A DNA stretch of 64,000 nucleotides from Streptomyces sp. 11x1 (lineage in GTDB: Bacteria > Actinomycetota > Actinomycetes > Streptomycetales > Streptomycetaceae): contig NZ_CP122458.1 in assembly GCF_032598905.1 (NCBI RefSeq), forward strand, positions 310,001-374,000, in the 5' to 3' direction. The notes under the pieces were generated by a model that did no database searches, was not told the origin of the DNA, and saw nothing but the letters and a program-made list of their open reading frames with translations. Position numbers and translations under genes: made by a program. Shown here in pieces: positions 16,367 through 22,992 of the stretch. Each line of letters begins with the position of its first letter. Within the stretch, counting starts at the first letter, position 1.

Positions 16367-17319
16367 GTTGGGAAGGGGCGTACACGAACCTCGACCGCAA
16401 GGTCCACAACCTCGAAACCAGCCTCCAGTACTCACTGTCGGAGGTGGAAGACGCCGTCGGACAGCTGGAGGACATCCCCCGCCGAGTCGAAAGTCTCGAG
16501 TACGACCTGCGGGAGGCGAAGGAAGAAACCGAACGGGTCGAAAGCGACCTCGGTGACCGCATCTCGGAGGTCGACGGGAGCGTGGACCGGCTCGCGACCC
16601 GGGTGGCGGCGCTGGAACGCTATCTGCGCCAGGCCAAGGGCGCCGTCGTCGTCGACCTCGACGAGGACCGCGCCGGCGAGCTGCACGCCCTGGCGGTCAC
16701 CGTGAACAAGGGCCTCGACGCGCGTGCCGGCCTGCTGACCGATTACGAGCGCTCCCGGTTGAAGCTGGCCGGTGACCACCTCAAGCACGCCCTTGAGGAG
16801 CGGGGCCGCCACCGTGCCGCAGTCCTTCGCGCCGCCGCGGTCCTGGCCACCACGCAGGCCCAAGCCCCGGAGCGGAAGGCGGCCGAACTCGACTTCAAGG
16901 CGTCCGCGCCCAAGGCCCAGCAGGCTCACAGCCGGATCGGTTCGCTGACAACCAGCGCAGAGAACGCCCGGCAGAAGCTGGAGGCGGACGATGCCCTGCG
17001 CACGAAGAAGGCCAAGGTGATCGACTCGGGCCGACGGGCGGACACGAAGCTGCGGCTTCGGCTGCGCAGCCGACTCTCCGACGCGCTCAGCGGCGCAAAA
17101 CTGCTGCCGATCTGGTTCGTCACCGCGCTCGGTCCCATGCCACCCTCCCGGAACGCCAACGACTGGATGGACGCCGCAACCGACGTCCTCGCATACCGGG
17201 TCACCTACCAGATCACCGATCCCGTGGTCGCCCTAGGCACCCCGCCCGACGGCCACCGCGCGCCGCGCCGTACGGAGTGGCACCAGGAGCTGACGCGAGT
17301 GCTGCGGCGCTGGGGATAG
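16363..17319 (+). CDS. Coiled-coil protein with relaxase-type C-terminal motif
   Basis: A 318-aa protein from GTG 16363, coupled to the preceding membrane protein. Residues 1-95 are heptad-rich coiled coil (LETSLQYSLSEVEDAVGQLE; ATRVAALERYLRQAKG), followed by a charged helical middle. From about residue 250 it reads WFVTALGPMPP, then WMDAATDVLAYRVTYQITDP. I know this ALGP-x-P / AA-x-x-V-x-A-YR-x-x-Y-x-I-x-DP pattern from the C-termini of actinobacterial conjugative relaxases. The relaxase and helicase domains themselves are absent, so this is a stand-alone carrier of that tail. Function is inferred only loosely. Confidence 0.65.
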   Translation: MSWEGAYTNLDRKVHNLETSLQYSLSEVEDAVGQLEDIPRRVESLEYDLREAKEETERVESDLGDRISEVDGSVDRLATRVAALERYLRQAKGAVVVDLDEDRAGELHALAVTVNKGLDARAGLLTDYERSRLKLAGDHLKHALEERGRHRAAVLRAAAVLATTQAQAPERKAAELDFKASAPKAQQAHSRIGSLTTSAENARQKLEADDALRTKKAKVIDSGRRADTKLRLRLRSRLSDALSGAKLLPIWFVTALGPMPPSRNANDWMDAATDVLAYRVTYQITDPVVALGTPPDGHRAPRRTEWHQELTRVLRRWG

Positions 17320-17407
17320 CGCCCGCCGCGCCGGGCGCGCGGGTGCCTCGGGTCGTAGGCCCGTTGACAGCCGTTGCCCGGACGGGCTTTACCTCAGCCG
17401 GGGCGGT

Positions 17408-17557
17408 GCCGCTCTTGAGGTCGACGTAAATGAACCTGTCGCATGCCGCGACGAACGGCTTGGGGGTCTTGCGTTCGCCGAATCCGTACACGGTCAGGCC
17501 GGACTCGCGGATGCGGACCGCGAGGCGGGTGAAGTCGCTGTTGCTGGAGACGATGCA
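17408..17557 (-). pseudogene. NYN-domain nuclease fragment
   Basis: A minus-strand stretch encodes CIVSSNSDFTRLAVRIRES, then VYGFGERKTPKPFVAACD and FIYVDL. This is the C-terminal half of an NYN (LabA/DUF88-like) domain with its SDSDF-type acidic motif changed to SNSDF. The N-terminal half is missing and the flanks are low-complexity (CACCAGCCG repeats near 17580-17620). A decayed gene. Confidence 0.65.
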
Positions 17558-18125
17558 GCGATGTGGGAGAGTCCACAGCTCCCTGCGCTCCAGCCGCACC
17601 AGCCGCACCAGCCGCACCAGAGATCATCACCGACCCACGGTCACCCGCGCAGCGAATTGGGCAGCAGAGCCGTCGGCCAGAGGGCTGGTGGCGGCACGTT
17701 GCCGGGCACGGTTCGCTCTCACCACCGCACGCCCCTCAATCAGGTGACGGCGGATCAGCTCTGCACGCAGGGGGGCCGTGGATGACAGGAGTGCTTCGCC
17801 GGATGCCTGTACAGAAGCGCGCAGAGTGTGACCTCTGCCACGAACCGGTCGGTTCTTGAACAGTGAACCTCTCCGCATGGCCTCGTTTCCCCAGCTCAAC
17901 GCACCCATGCAGAACATCTGCTCGATAAGAGAACTCACATTCCGCTTATGATTGAGATCGGTGAGTGACGATTTTCGAGGGTCGTATGAGTTTCAGGCCC
18001 CAAAAATCGACAGGGTGGTGCGTGAGGGCCCAATCCAACCGGGCGCTTGCGCAGGCGAGTTGGCCCGCGCTGGATCTCACCGGTCTCAATGGAGAGGGCC
18101 GGTGCCCGCATCGCATGGAGGACGT
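17558..18125. other. Gap before the ECF sigma gene
   Basis: Contains a short triplet-like repeat (CAGCCGCACCAGCCGCAC near 17589-17620). No gene is supported. The final 150 bases should carry the promoter of the sigma/partner operon; an AT-richer patch is present at 17938-17975. Confidence 0.4.
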
Positions 18126-18725
18126 ATGGGCAACGGCGACGTCACTGACGTATCGCCCCAGGACGGCGGCCACAGCCAGCTCGTCCAGGCCCCTCCCGAT
18201 CTGCCGCTGGACTTCGAGGCCTTCTATCTGGGGCATCAGGAGTTCTTCCACGACTTCGCGGAGATCCACCTGGGCAGCCGCCGGGTTGCCGAACAGGTGG
18301 TCCACCAGGTGTTCCTGGCCATCCTGGGCGGCTGGGAGGATCTGTTGCAGCAGGGCGACCTCGAGCAGCAGACGCTGGCGGTGCTGCACCGCTGTGTCAC
18401 CCGCCGCCTCAAGGAAGACGGACGCCCGCCGGCCTTCCTCATCAACGCGCCGATAGCCCGCAACCTCGAAGCCGTACGCAGCCAGCTGGAGATCGCCAGC
18501 AGCACGAACGGCCTGTACGAGGCGATCCTCCAGCTGCCCACCCGGCAGTTCACCGTCATCGCCCTGCGCCATCTGCTCGGCTACCCCACCAAGCAGATCG
18601 CCCGCTACATGGGCCTGGACACGCGCACCGTCGACTACCACGGCCGCAAGGGCAAGGAACGCCTGCGCATCCAGCTGCGCCTGCCGGCCTCCCCGAACAA
18701 GAGCAAGAAAGGAGCGGGACAGTGA
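18126..18725 (+). CDS. ECF-like RNA polymerase sigma factor
   Basis: A 199-aa protein from ATG 18126 behind GGAGG. The first part (LDFEAFYLGHQEFFHDFAEI) matches a sigma region 2 helix, and RVAEQVVHQVFLAIL fits the end of region 2. The C-terminal LQLPTRQFTVIALRHLLGY, then TKQIARYMGLDTRTVDYH and RLRIQLR form a region 4 HTH. Length fits the ECF group. No zinc-binding anti-sigma motif is present in the coupled downstream protein. It probably directs RNA polymerase to a small set of promoters; the signal is unknown. Confidence 0.75.
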   Translation: MGNGDVTDVSPQDGGHSQLVQAPPDLPLDFEAFYLGHQEFFHDFAEIHLGSRRVAEQVVHQVFLAILGGWEDLLQQGDLEQQTLAVLHRCVTRRLKEDGRPPAFLINAPIARNLEAVRSQLEIASSTNGLYEAILQLPTRQFTVIALRHLLGYPTKQIARYMGLDTRTVDYHGRKGKERLRIQLRLPASPNKSKKGAGQ

Positions 18726-19393
18726 GCACCACCATCGACGCCCTCCTGGCCGACGCCCGTGTCCCCACCAGCCGGCACGAGGGTTTCGACGTCGGCGCCG
18801 CGCTGCGCCGGCTCGCCGCCGACGCAGCCACCGCGTCGGCGACACCGAACCCGGACATGGTCCGTGCCGCGGAGGCCGCCCAGCGGCTGTCCGTGGTCTG
18901 CCGCTGGGTCCTCAACAAGCCCGACGCCGCCGACCACGTCGACCGCCTCGCCCAGGAACCCGACGCGGTGACCGCCGACCAGCTGGACGTCGACGGCGCC
19001 TTGGTGTTCGCGTGCCTGCTCCACCTGACCGACCACCGCGAGAGCGCCCAGTTCTGGTGGCAGCTCGCCGCCGGCGCCGGCCACCGCGCCGCCGCCTACT
19101 GCCTGCACCTGCACCACCTCGCCCTCGGCGAGACGCGCGAGGCACGGCACTGGCTCCACGAGGTCACCCACGACGTCCTCGACTCCGAAGCCCCCGACAG
19201 CGCCTTCCTCGCCACCCTGGAAGCCGTCGCCCTGTACGTCCGCAGGACCGGCTCCAGCCTCACCAGCCCGCCCACCGGAGGCCTCGAAATGGAAGTCGAC
19301 CGCCTCGCCACCGACAAGACCAGCTCCTGCATCATCGTCCGGCGCCCCGACCAGCAACTCGCCGACCGGCTGCACGACTTCACCCGCCGCTGA
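18722..19393 (+). CDS. Partner protein translationally coupled to the sigma factor
   Basis: A 223-aa soluble protein from GTG 18722 overlapping the sigma stop (GTGA). It is helical and Ala/Leu-rich, with a possible Sel1/TPR-like core (GALVFACLLHLTDHRESAQF; WWQLAAGAGHRAAAYCLHLH; LGETREARHWLHEV) in which residues W-W-x-L-A-A-x-A-G repeat as in Sel1 motifs. No transmembrane segment and no HxxxCxxC motif is visible, so it is not a classic anti-sigma factor. Coupling still suggests it modulates the sigma factor or acts in the same response. Confidence 0.7.
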   Translation: MSTTIDALLADARVPTSRHEGFDVGAALRRLAADAATASATPNPDMVRAAEAAQRLSVVCRWVLNKPDAADHVDRLAQEPDAVTADQLDVDGALVFACLLHLTDHRESAQFWWQLAAGAGHRAAAYCLHLHHLALGETREARHWLHEVTHDVLDSEAPDSAFLATLEAVALYVRRTGSSLTSPPTGGLEMEVDRLATDKTSSCIIVRRPDQQLADRLHDFTRR

Positions 19394-19824
19394 CCCCGCG
19401 CGTCTGACAGCCTGCCGTGGTCCACGAACTCCAGCACACCAGACTCGACGCGCTCTTCGCCGCACTGAGCACAGAGGTCGTACGAGGCGCAGAAGACTGC
19501 GGGGCCGCGTGTGATACATCTCGCACGTCCCTCCGAACTGTGTCACTGACCTGCGCTTTTCTATTCGCCTACCGGCGATGCCGGGACTCTGAAGCACCAG
19601 TGAGCTCTAGCTGGCCCCAGTTAGTTCTGGTGAGTTCCAGTTAGTTCTGGTGGGTCCTGGTGGGCTCCGGAGCGGTGGCTCACGGACCTGTGTTGTCGAC
19701 ACTCGTCGATAGACTCCCTGAACGCGCAGAAGGAGCCCTGCATCCCCAACTGGTTTCTCAGGCCACGATGTTGGGAGGGCTCCCTGCGCGGTGTTCCAGC
19801 ACGCCTAAAACGAGAGGAACTCCG
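19394..19824. other. Gap with short direct repeats
   Basis: No gene is supported. It holds a 20-bp direct repeat at 19617-19656 and a partial third unit. Nothing else stands out. Confidence 0.45.
19617..19656. repeat. Two 20-bp direct repeats
   Basis: CCAGTTAGTTCTGGTGAGTT at 19617-19636 is followed at once by a near-copy (TGGGT in place of TGAGT) at 19637-19656, and then by CCTGGTGGG, a shortened third unit. Each unit has CCAG/CTGG dyad ends. Possibly a protein-binding array or a slippage product. Confidence 0.7.
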
Positions 19825-20025
19825 TTGGACGAGAGTAACGCGAAACGCGGGCCGAAGCACTGGGCACGCCTGGGCAGGCGACTCAGGGACGCCAGCTGTC
19901 GCCTGCGTAAATGGCTCGGAAGCCATGGGCAGGATCTCCAGATCCAGTTCCTCCAGGGCGCGGCGAACAGGCTCGGCAGCGGCGCGGTGACCCTGATCAT
20001 CCTGTGGTGGGAGACCCGCCGCTGA
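19825..20025 (+). CDS. Small basic protein, unknown
   Basis: A 66-aa ORF from TTG 19825 with GAGAGGA 6 bases upstream. The N-terminus is basic (NAKRGPKHWARLGRRLRD) and the C-terminus is more hydrophobic (GSGAVTLIILWWETRR), perhaps a short amphipathic or membrane segment. No family is recognised. The RBS and codon pattern support a real gene; function unknown. Confidence 0.45.
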   Translation: MDESNAKRGPKHWARLGRRLRDASCRLRKWLGSHGQDLQIQFLQGAANRLGSGAVTLIILWWETRR

Positions 20026-20089
20026 CGCTGACGGCGGGCCCACCCCGGTGGGCCCGCCCGGTCTTCGGCAACCCGCCGTTCGTGAATTC

Positions 20090-20311
20090 GTGGACGGCAC
20101 GCCCTTGTCAAAGGAGAGCGAGCTGCCGACCGTCTGGCCGCTGAGCGGCTGCGCCTGGTGCTGGTGCTGCCGCCGGTTCCGCGAGCAGGTCACGATCCGC
20201 CGGTGGATGCTGAAGGCCGGCGACGGCGATCGCTGTCCGTACGACCGGCCGCGGGCCAAATCTGAAGTGCGGACGTCCTCGAGAACCGGCTGCTATACGG
20301 GACACACCTGA
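20090..20311 (+). CDS. Possible small Cys-rich protein
   Basis: An open frame contains SGCAWCWCCRRFREQ followed later by GDRCPYDRP, a cysteine pattern that could bind zinc. The start is unclear: GTG 20090 or TTG 20105, the latter just before AAGGAG. It is listed at low confidence because the C-terminus looks random. Confidence 0.3.
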   Translation: MDGTPLSKESELPTVWPLSGCAWCWCCRRFREQVTIRRWMLKAGDGDRCPYDRPRAKSEVRTSSRTGCYTGHT

Positions 20312-20600
20312 TGGCCGTCGGCCTTCCCAGCCTGCCGGAGAAGAAGCCCAGGCTTTCGACAACGCACTCCCCACCGACGGGGCCCAGCGAGCACGAGGGG
20401 CACGCACCCCGCACCCGCAGCGCGCCCACACCGTCGTCGACCACGACGACGCTGCAGCTTTCCGGGTTCACGAGTGCAGGCCGCGACCGAAGAATGCAAA
20501 TCACAGAATCTCACCATGTGTAGTCCCTATCTGGTGCAGACTGGGCGCCGCTCCCTGGGTGCGGGGTCTGCCCGTGCCCGGCTACGAGAAAGGCACCCCT
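20312..20600. other. Upstream region of the secreted lamin-tail-like gene
   Basis: No gene is supported. The stretch leads to the AGAAAGG ribosome site at 20587-20593. No clear promoter hexamers were identified. Confidence 0.35.
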
Positions 20601-21116
20601 TTGCGCCGTTCCTCACGTGTCGCTGCCCTTGCCGCGGCCGCGGTGGCCGTCATCGCTCTGCCGATGCCCGCCCATGCGGCATCCACCAGCGGGGCCCTCA
20701 TGGTCACGCACGTCCGGCCCAACGCGGCCGGGGCCGACGTCAAGAACGGCAAGCAGGTCAATCTCAACGGCGAGTACTTCATCATCAAGAACGTCACCAC
20801 CAAGACGGTCAACACCGGCGGCTACATCCCCGACATCACCACGAACACCTACGGCCGCGCGCTGCCCTCCTACAGCCTTCCCGCCAAAGCGAAGGCATAC
20901 GTGCACACCGGCAGCGGCACCAACCACAAGGACTCCAGCGGCAACCACCACATCTACCGCGGCTACGGCCGGCACGTGCTGCTCAACACCAGTACCGCCA
21001 AGAACCCCGACCTGCGACTAAAGAAGCCCGGCAGCGCCGACAACAACGCCGCCGCCGGCACCATCAGCTCCTGCAACTGGAACACCGCGGCCAACGGAAA
21101 GACCTACGCCTGCTGA
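20601..21116 (+). CDS. Secreted lamin-tail-domain-like protein
   Basis: A 171-aa protein; TTG 20601 is 7 bases after AGAAAGG and begins exactly at a signal peptide (LRRSSRVAALAAAAVAVIAL, cleavage after AHA). The mature part follows the lamin-tail/LTD pattern: VNLNGEYFIIKNVTTKTV, then a GYI-x-D strand, then LPSYSLPAKAKAYVHTGSG, IYRGYGRHVLLN and SSCNW. Such beta-sandwich domains are found on secreted nucleases and surface proteins. Here it stands alone with no catalytic domain. Two Cys near the end could form a disulfide. Confidence 0.75.
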   Translation: MRRSSRVAALAAAAVAVIALPMPAHAASTSGALMVTHVRPNAAGADVKNGKQVNLNGEYFIIKNVTTKTVNTGGYIPDITTNTYGRALPSYSLPAKAKAYVHTGSGTNHKDSSGNHHIYRGYGRHVLLNTSTAKNPDLRLKKPGSADNNAAAGTISSCNWNTAANGKTYAC

Positions 21117-21158
21117 AGCCCCCGGCGGAACGCGGCCGCCGGGCCTCCCGCGTCCCGG

Positions 21159-21443
21159 CTAATGCGGGGCCTGTGCCGCGCCTCCGTGCCGGACGCGCTG
21201 GACGACGTCCGCTTGAAGCGCGGCCAGCCCGCCCGGCGGCAGGGGGGCGGGGCTGCCGGTGAGGGTGTACCACTCCTCCGCACCCGTGTACTGGATCACG
21301 ATCTGGGCGCGCCCGTCGGGCCGGAGGCTGGTGGCGATGGTGAGGTCGCCGGTGATGACGCCGACCTCGTCGGTCATCGCCCCGCCGGGCCCCGCCGTCA
21401 CCGCGTCGACCAGCCGTCCGGGCGCGCTGTCGCTGCCGGTCAC
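21159..21443 (-). CDS. Small protein coupled to the secreted HNH nuclease
   Basis: A 94-aa protein from GTG 21443, overlapping the nuclease stop by 4 bases. It has no signal peptide. It has an alternating strand pattern (EVGVITGDLTIATSLRPDG; AQIVIQYTGAEEWYTLTGS) and ends in an Ala/His-rich tail. Its coupling to a secreted nuclease makes it a candidate immunity or regulatory partner, but there is no family match and it could be an unrelated small gene. Confidence 0.6.
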   Translation of the reverse strand: MTGSDSAPGRLVDAVTAGPGGAMTDEVGVITGDLTIATSLRPDGRAQIVIQYTGAEEWYTLTGSPAPLPPGGLAALQADVVQRVRHGGAAQAPH

Positions 21444-22150
21444 GAGCAGGTGTCCAGCATGTCGGTGAGCGTGTTCTTCTCCGCCCCGGTCACCGACAGC
21501 CCGTACGCGGCCTTCACCGACACCCAGGAGCGGGCGTAAATGCACCAGTACGTCTTGGACGGCGGCTGCCACTCGTCCGGCCCCTGGTCGCCCTTGGACC
21601 GGTTGGAGGACGCCGATACCGCCAGCAGCTGCGGGTGGTCCATGTCGTTGGCGAACTCCCTGCGCTTGTCCTGCGTCCAGGCGGCGGCCCCCGAGCGCCA
21701 GGCGTTGGCCAGAGGCACCGTGTGGTCGATGTCCACATCGCCGGCGTCGGTGAACGTCTCGTCGTCGTACACGCTCACCCATGCGCCCGACACGGCCCGG
21801 CACTCGTCGTCCTGCTCGACATCGGTGCCGTCGCGCTCCAGGACCCGCTCACGGGTGTCGCAGCCGTCCTGTTCCGCCCAGTGCGGGAACTTGGCGCGGC
21901 TGTAGCCGGACATCGAGCCGTGCGCGGCCACCGCCAGCCCGGCCAGCTCCTCCCGTGCCTGCTCCACGCCCGGCACGCCCGGCAGGGTCGTGTCGTCGGC
22001 TGCCTGGCCGCCGGCCCCGCTGCCCGATGCGGACGGCTTCGCGTCCTGCGCACCGTCCAACGCGGTGTCGTCGACAGCCGTACACCCGGCCACCGCGAGC
22101 ATCGCCACAGCCGCCAGGCCCCGCCCCCACCACTGCTGCTGACGCCCCAT
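21440..22150 (-). CDS. Secreted HNH endonuclease lipoprotein (DUF1524-like)
   Basis: A 236-aa protein from ATG 22150. The signal peptide ends in a lipobox (MLAVAGC), so it should be lipid-anchored outside. After a Ser/Gly linker, the nuclease part includes WVSVYDDETFTDAGDVDIDH, then TVPLANAWRSGAAAWTQDKR, MDHPQLLAVSASSNRSKGDQ and PDEWQPPSKTYWCIYAR. This is the DIDH...N...N-x-x-KGD arrangement of secreted HNH nucleases widespread in Streptomyces. It would cleave DNA outside the cell, for nutrient recovery or competition. A small coupled gene follows. Confidence 0.88.
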   Translation of the reverse strand: MGRQQQWWGRGLAAVAMLAVAGCTAVDDTALDGAQDAKPSASGSGAGGQAADDTTLPGVPGVEQAREELAGLAVAAHGSMSGYSRAKFPHWAEQDGCDTRERVLERDGTDVEQDDECRAVSGAWVSVYDDETFTDAGDVDIDHTVPLANAWRSGAAAWTQDKRREFANDMDHPQLLAVSASSNRSKGDQGPDEWQPPSKTYWCIYARSWVSVKAAYGLSVTGAEKNTLTDMLDTCS

Positions 22151-22548
22151 GACCTGCTTGTTCCTCTCACCCAGCGGCCGTTGACGCGCAGCGTATCGGC
22201 TACGGCGGCTGGCTGCGGAGGGCAAGTAGCCATCAGCACGCGTAGCTCCGGTGACGTGGACCCCGCAGGAAGGGAAGCCGGACTGGTGAACGGAGGTTGG
22301 TCCGCAGGCCGGGAGCGAGCGGCAGGCGGCGTGAACTGCTACTTGCTTGAACAGGGCGGGATCGGGCTCGTGTACAACGGTCCGCCTGTCCGCGGCCGCC
22401 CCCGAGGCACACGCGGGTTCGCGAGCGGTTCCTGGGACGTAACCGCGTACTCGGCCGAGTACGGACAGCGGAAAAATGGGCCTACAAGCAGCGTGGCGCC
22501 CCCACCGGAAACTTGGGGACGCCACGGAGTACGCGGTGGAAAGGTCTT
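22151..22548. other. Gap between the HNH and membrane-protein genes
   Basis: About 400 bases with no convincing gene on either strand. The part next to 22150 should contain the HNH gene promoter. Confidence 0.4.
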
Positions 22549-22992
22549 TCAGGCCTGGACGTGCGGCCTGATCGGTGCGGAGCCGCGCGCCTCGATGACG
22601 CACGCGGCGGCGACGCCCAGGGCGGCAACCGTCATGGCCACACCGAACACGATGTCCGGGCCAGGGTCCTGGCCGAAAACGTTGATCAGCGCTCGCGCGG
22701 CGATGGCAACCTGGCCCAGCGCGACGACCCCCAGCCACCCCGCGCGCACGACCCGTGGGGTACGTGAGCGGGCCTTCTCCAGTCCCAGGAGCGCGGCGGC
22801 GCCCACCAGGGCGACCACGATGCCGAGCAAGGTCGCAGCGTACAACGCCGTGCCCAGTGCCGAGGTGTCGGTGTGATCGAGTTCCGCCGTGTCCGGTGGC
22901 AGGGTCGTGATCAGCACGGTGAACAGCCCGATGTAGGCCACCTGCAGAAGCAGAAGGACAGGCGCCACGCGCCGATTGAGTACTGAGGTCAC
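22549..22992 (-). CDS. Four-helix membrane protein coupled to the large secreted protein
   Basis: A 147-aa protein from GTG 22992 that overlaps the stop of the large secreted protein (GTGA). Four hydrophobic segments are visible: VAPVLLLLQVAYIGLFTVLI, LYAATLLGIVVALVGAAALL, GWLGVVALGQVAIAARALI and IVFGVAMTVAALGVAAACVI. The topology fits an integral membrane protein with short loops. Coupling to a polymorphic-toxin-like gene makes it a candidate immunity protein. Expression may now suffer because the upstream gene is broken by an IS. Confidence 0.7.
   Translation of the reverse strand: MTSVLNRRVAPVLLLLQVAYIGLFTVLITTLPPDTAELDHTDTSALGTALYAATLLGIVVALVGAAALLGLEKARSRTPRVVRAGWLGVVALGQVAIAARALINVFGQDPGPDIVFGVAMTVAALGVAAACVIEARGSAPIRPHVQA

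Noticed and set aside
17627..17938. Minus-strand ORF of 103 codons
   Set aside because: Not random-looking, but no RBS, no family and AT-rich start region; support too thin to call.
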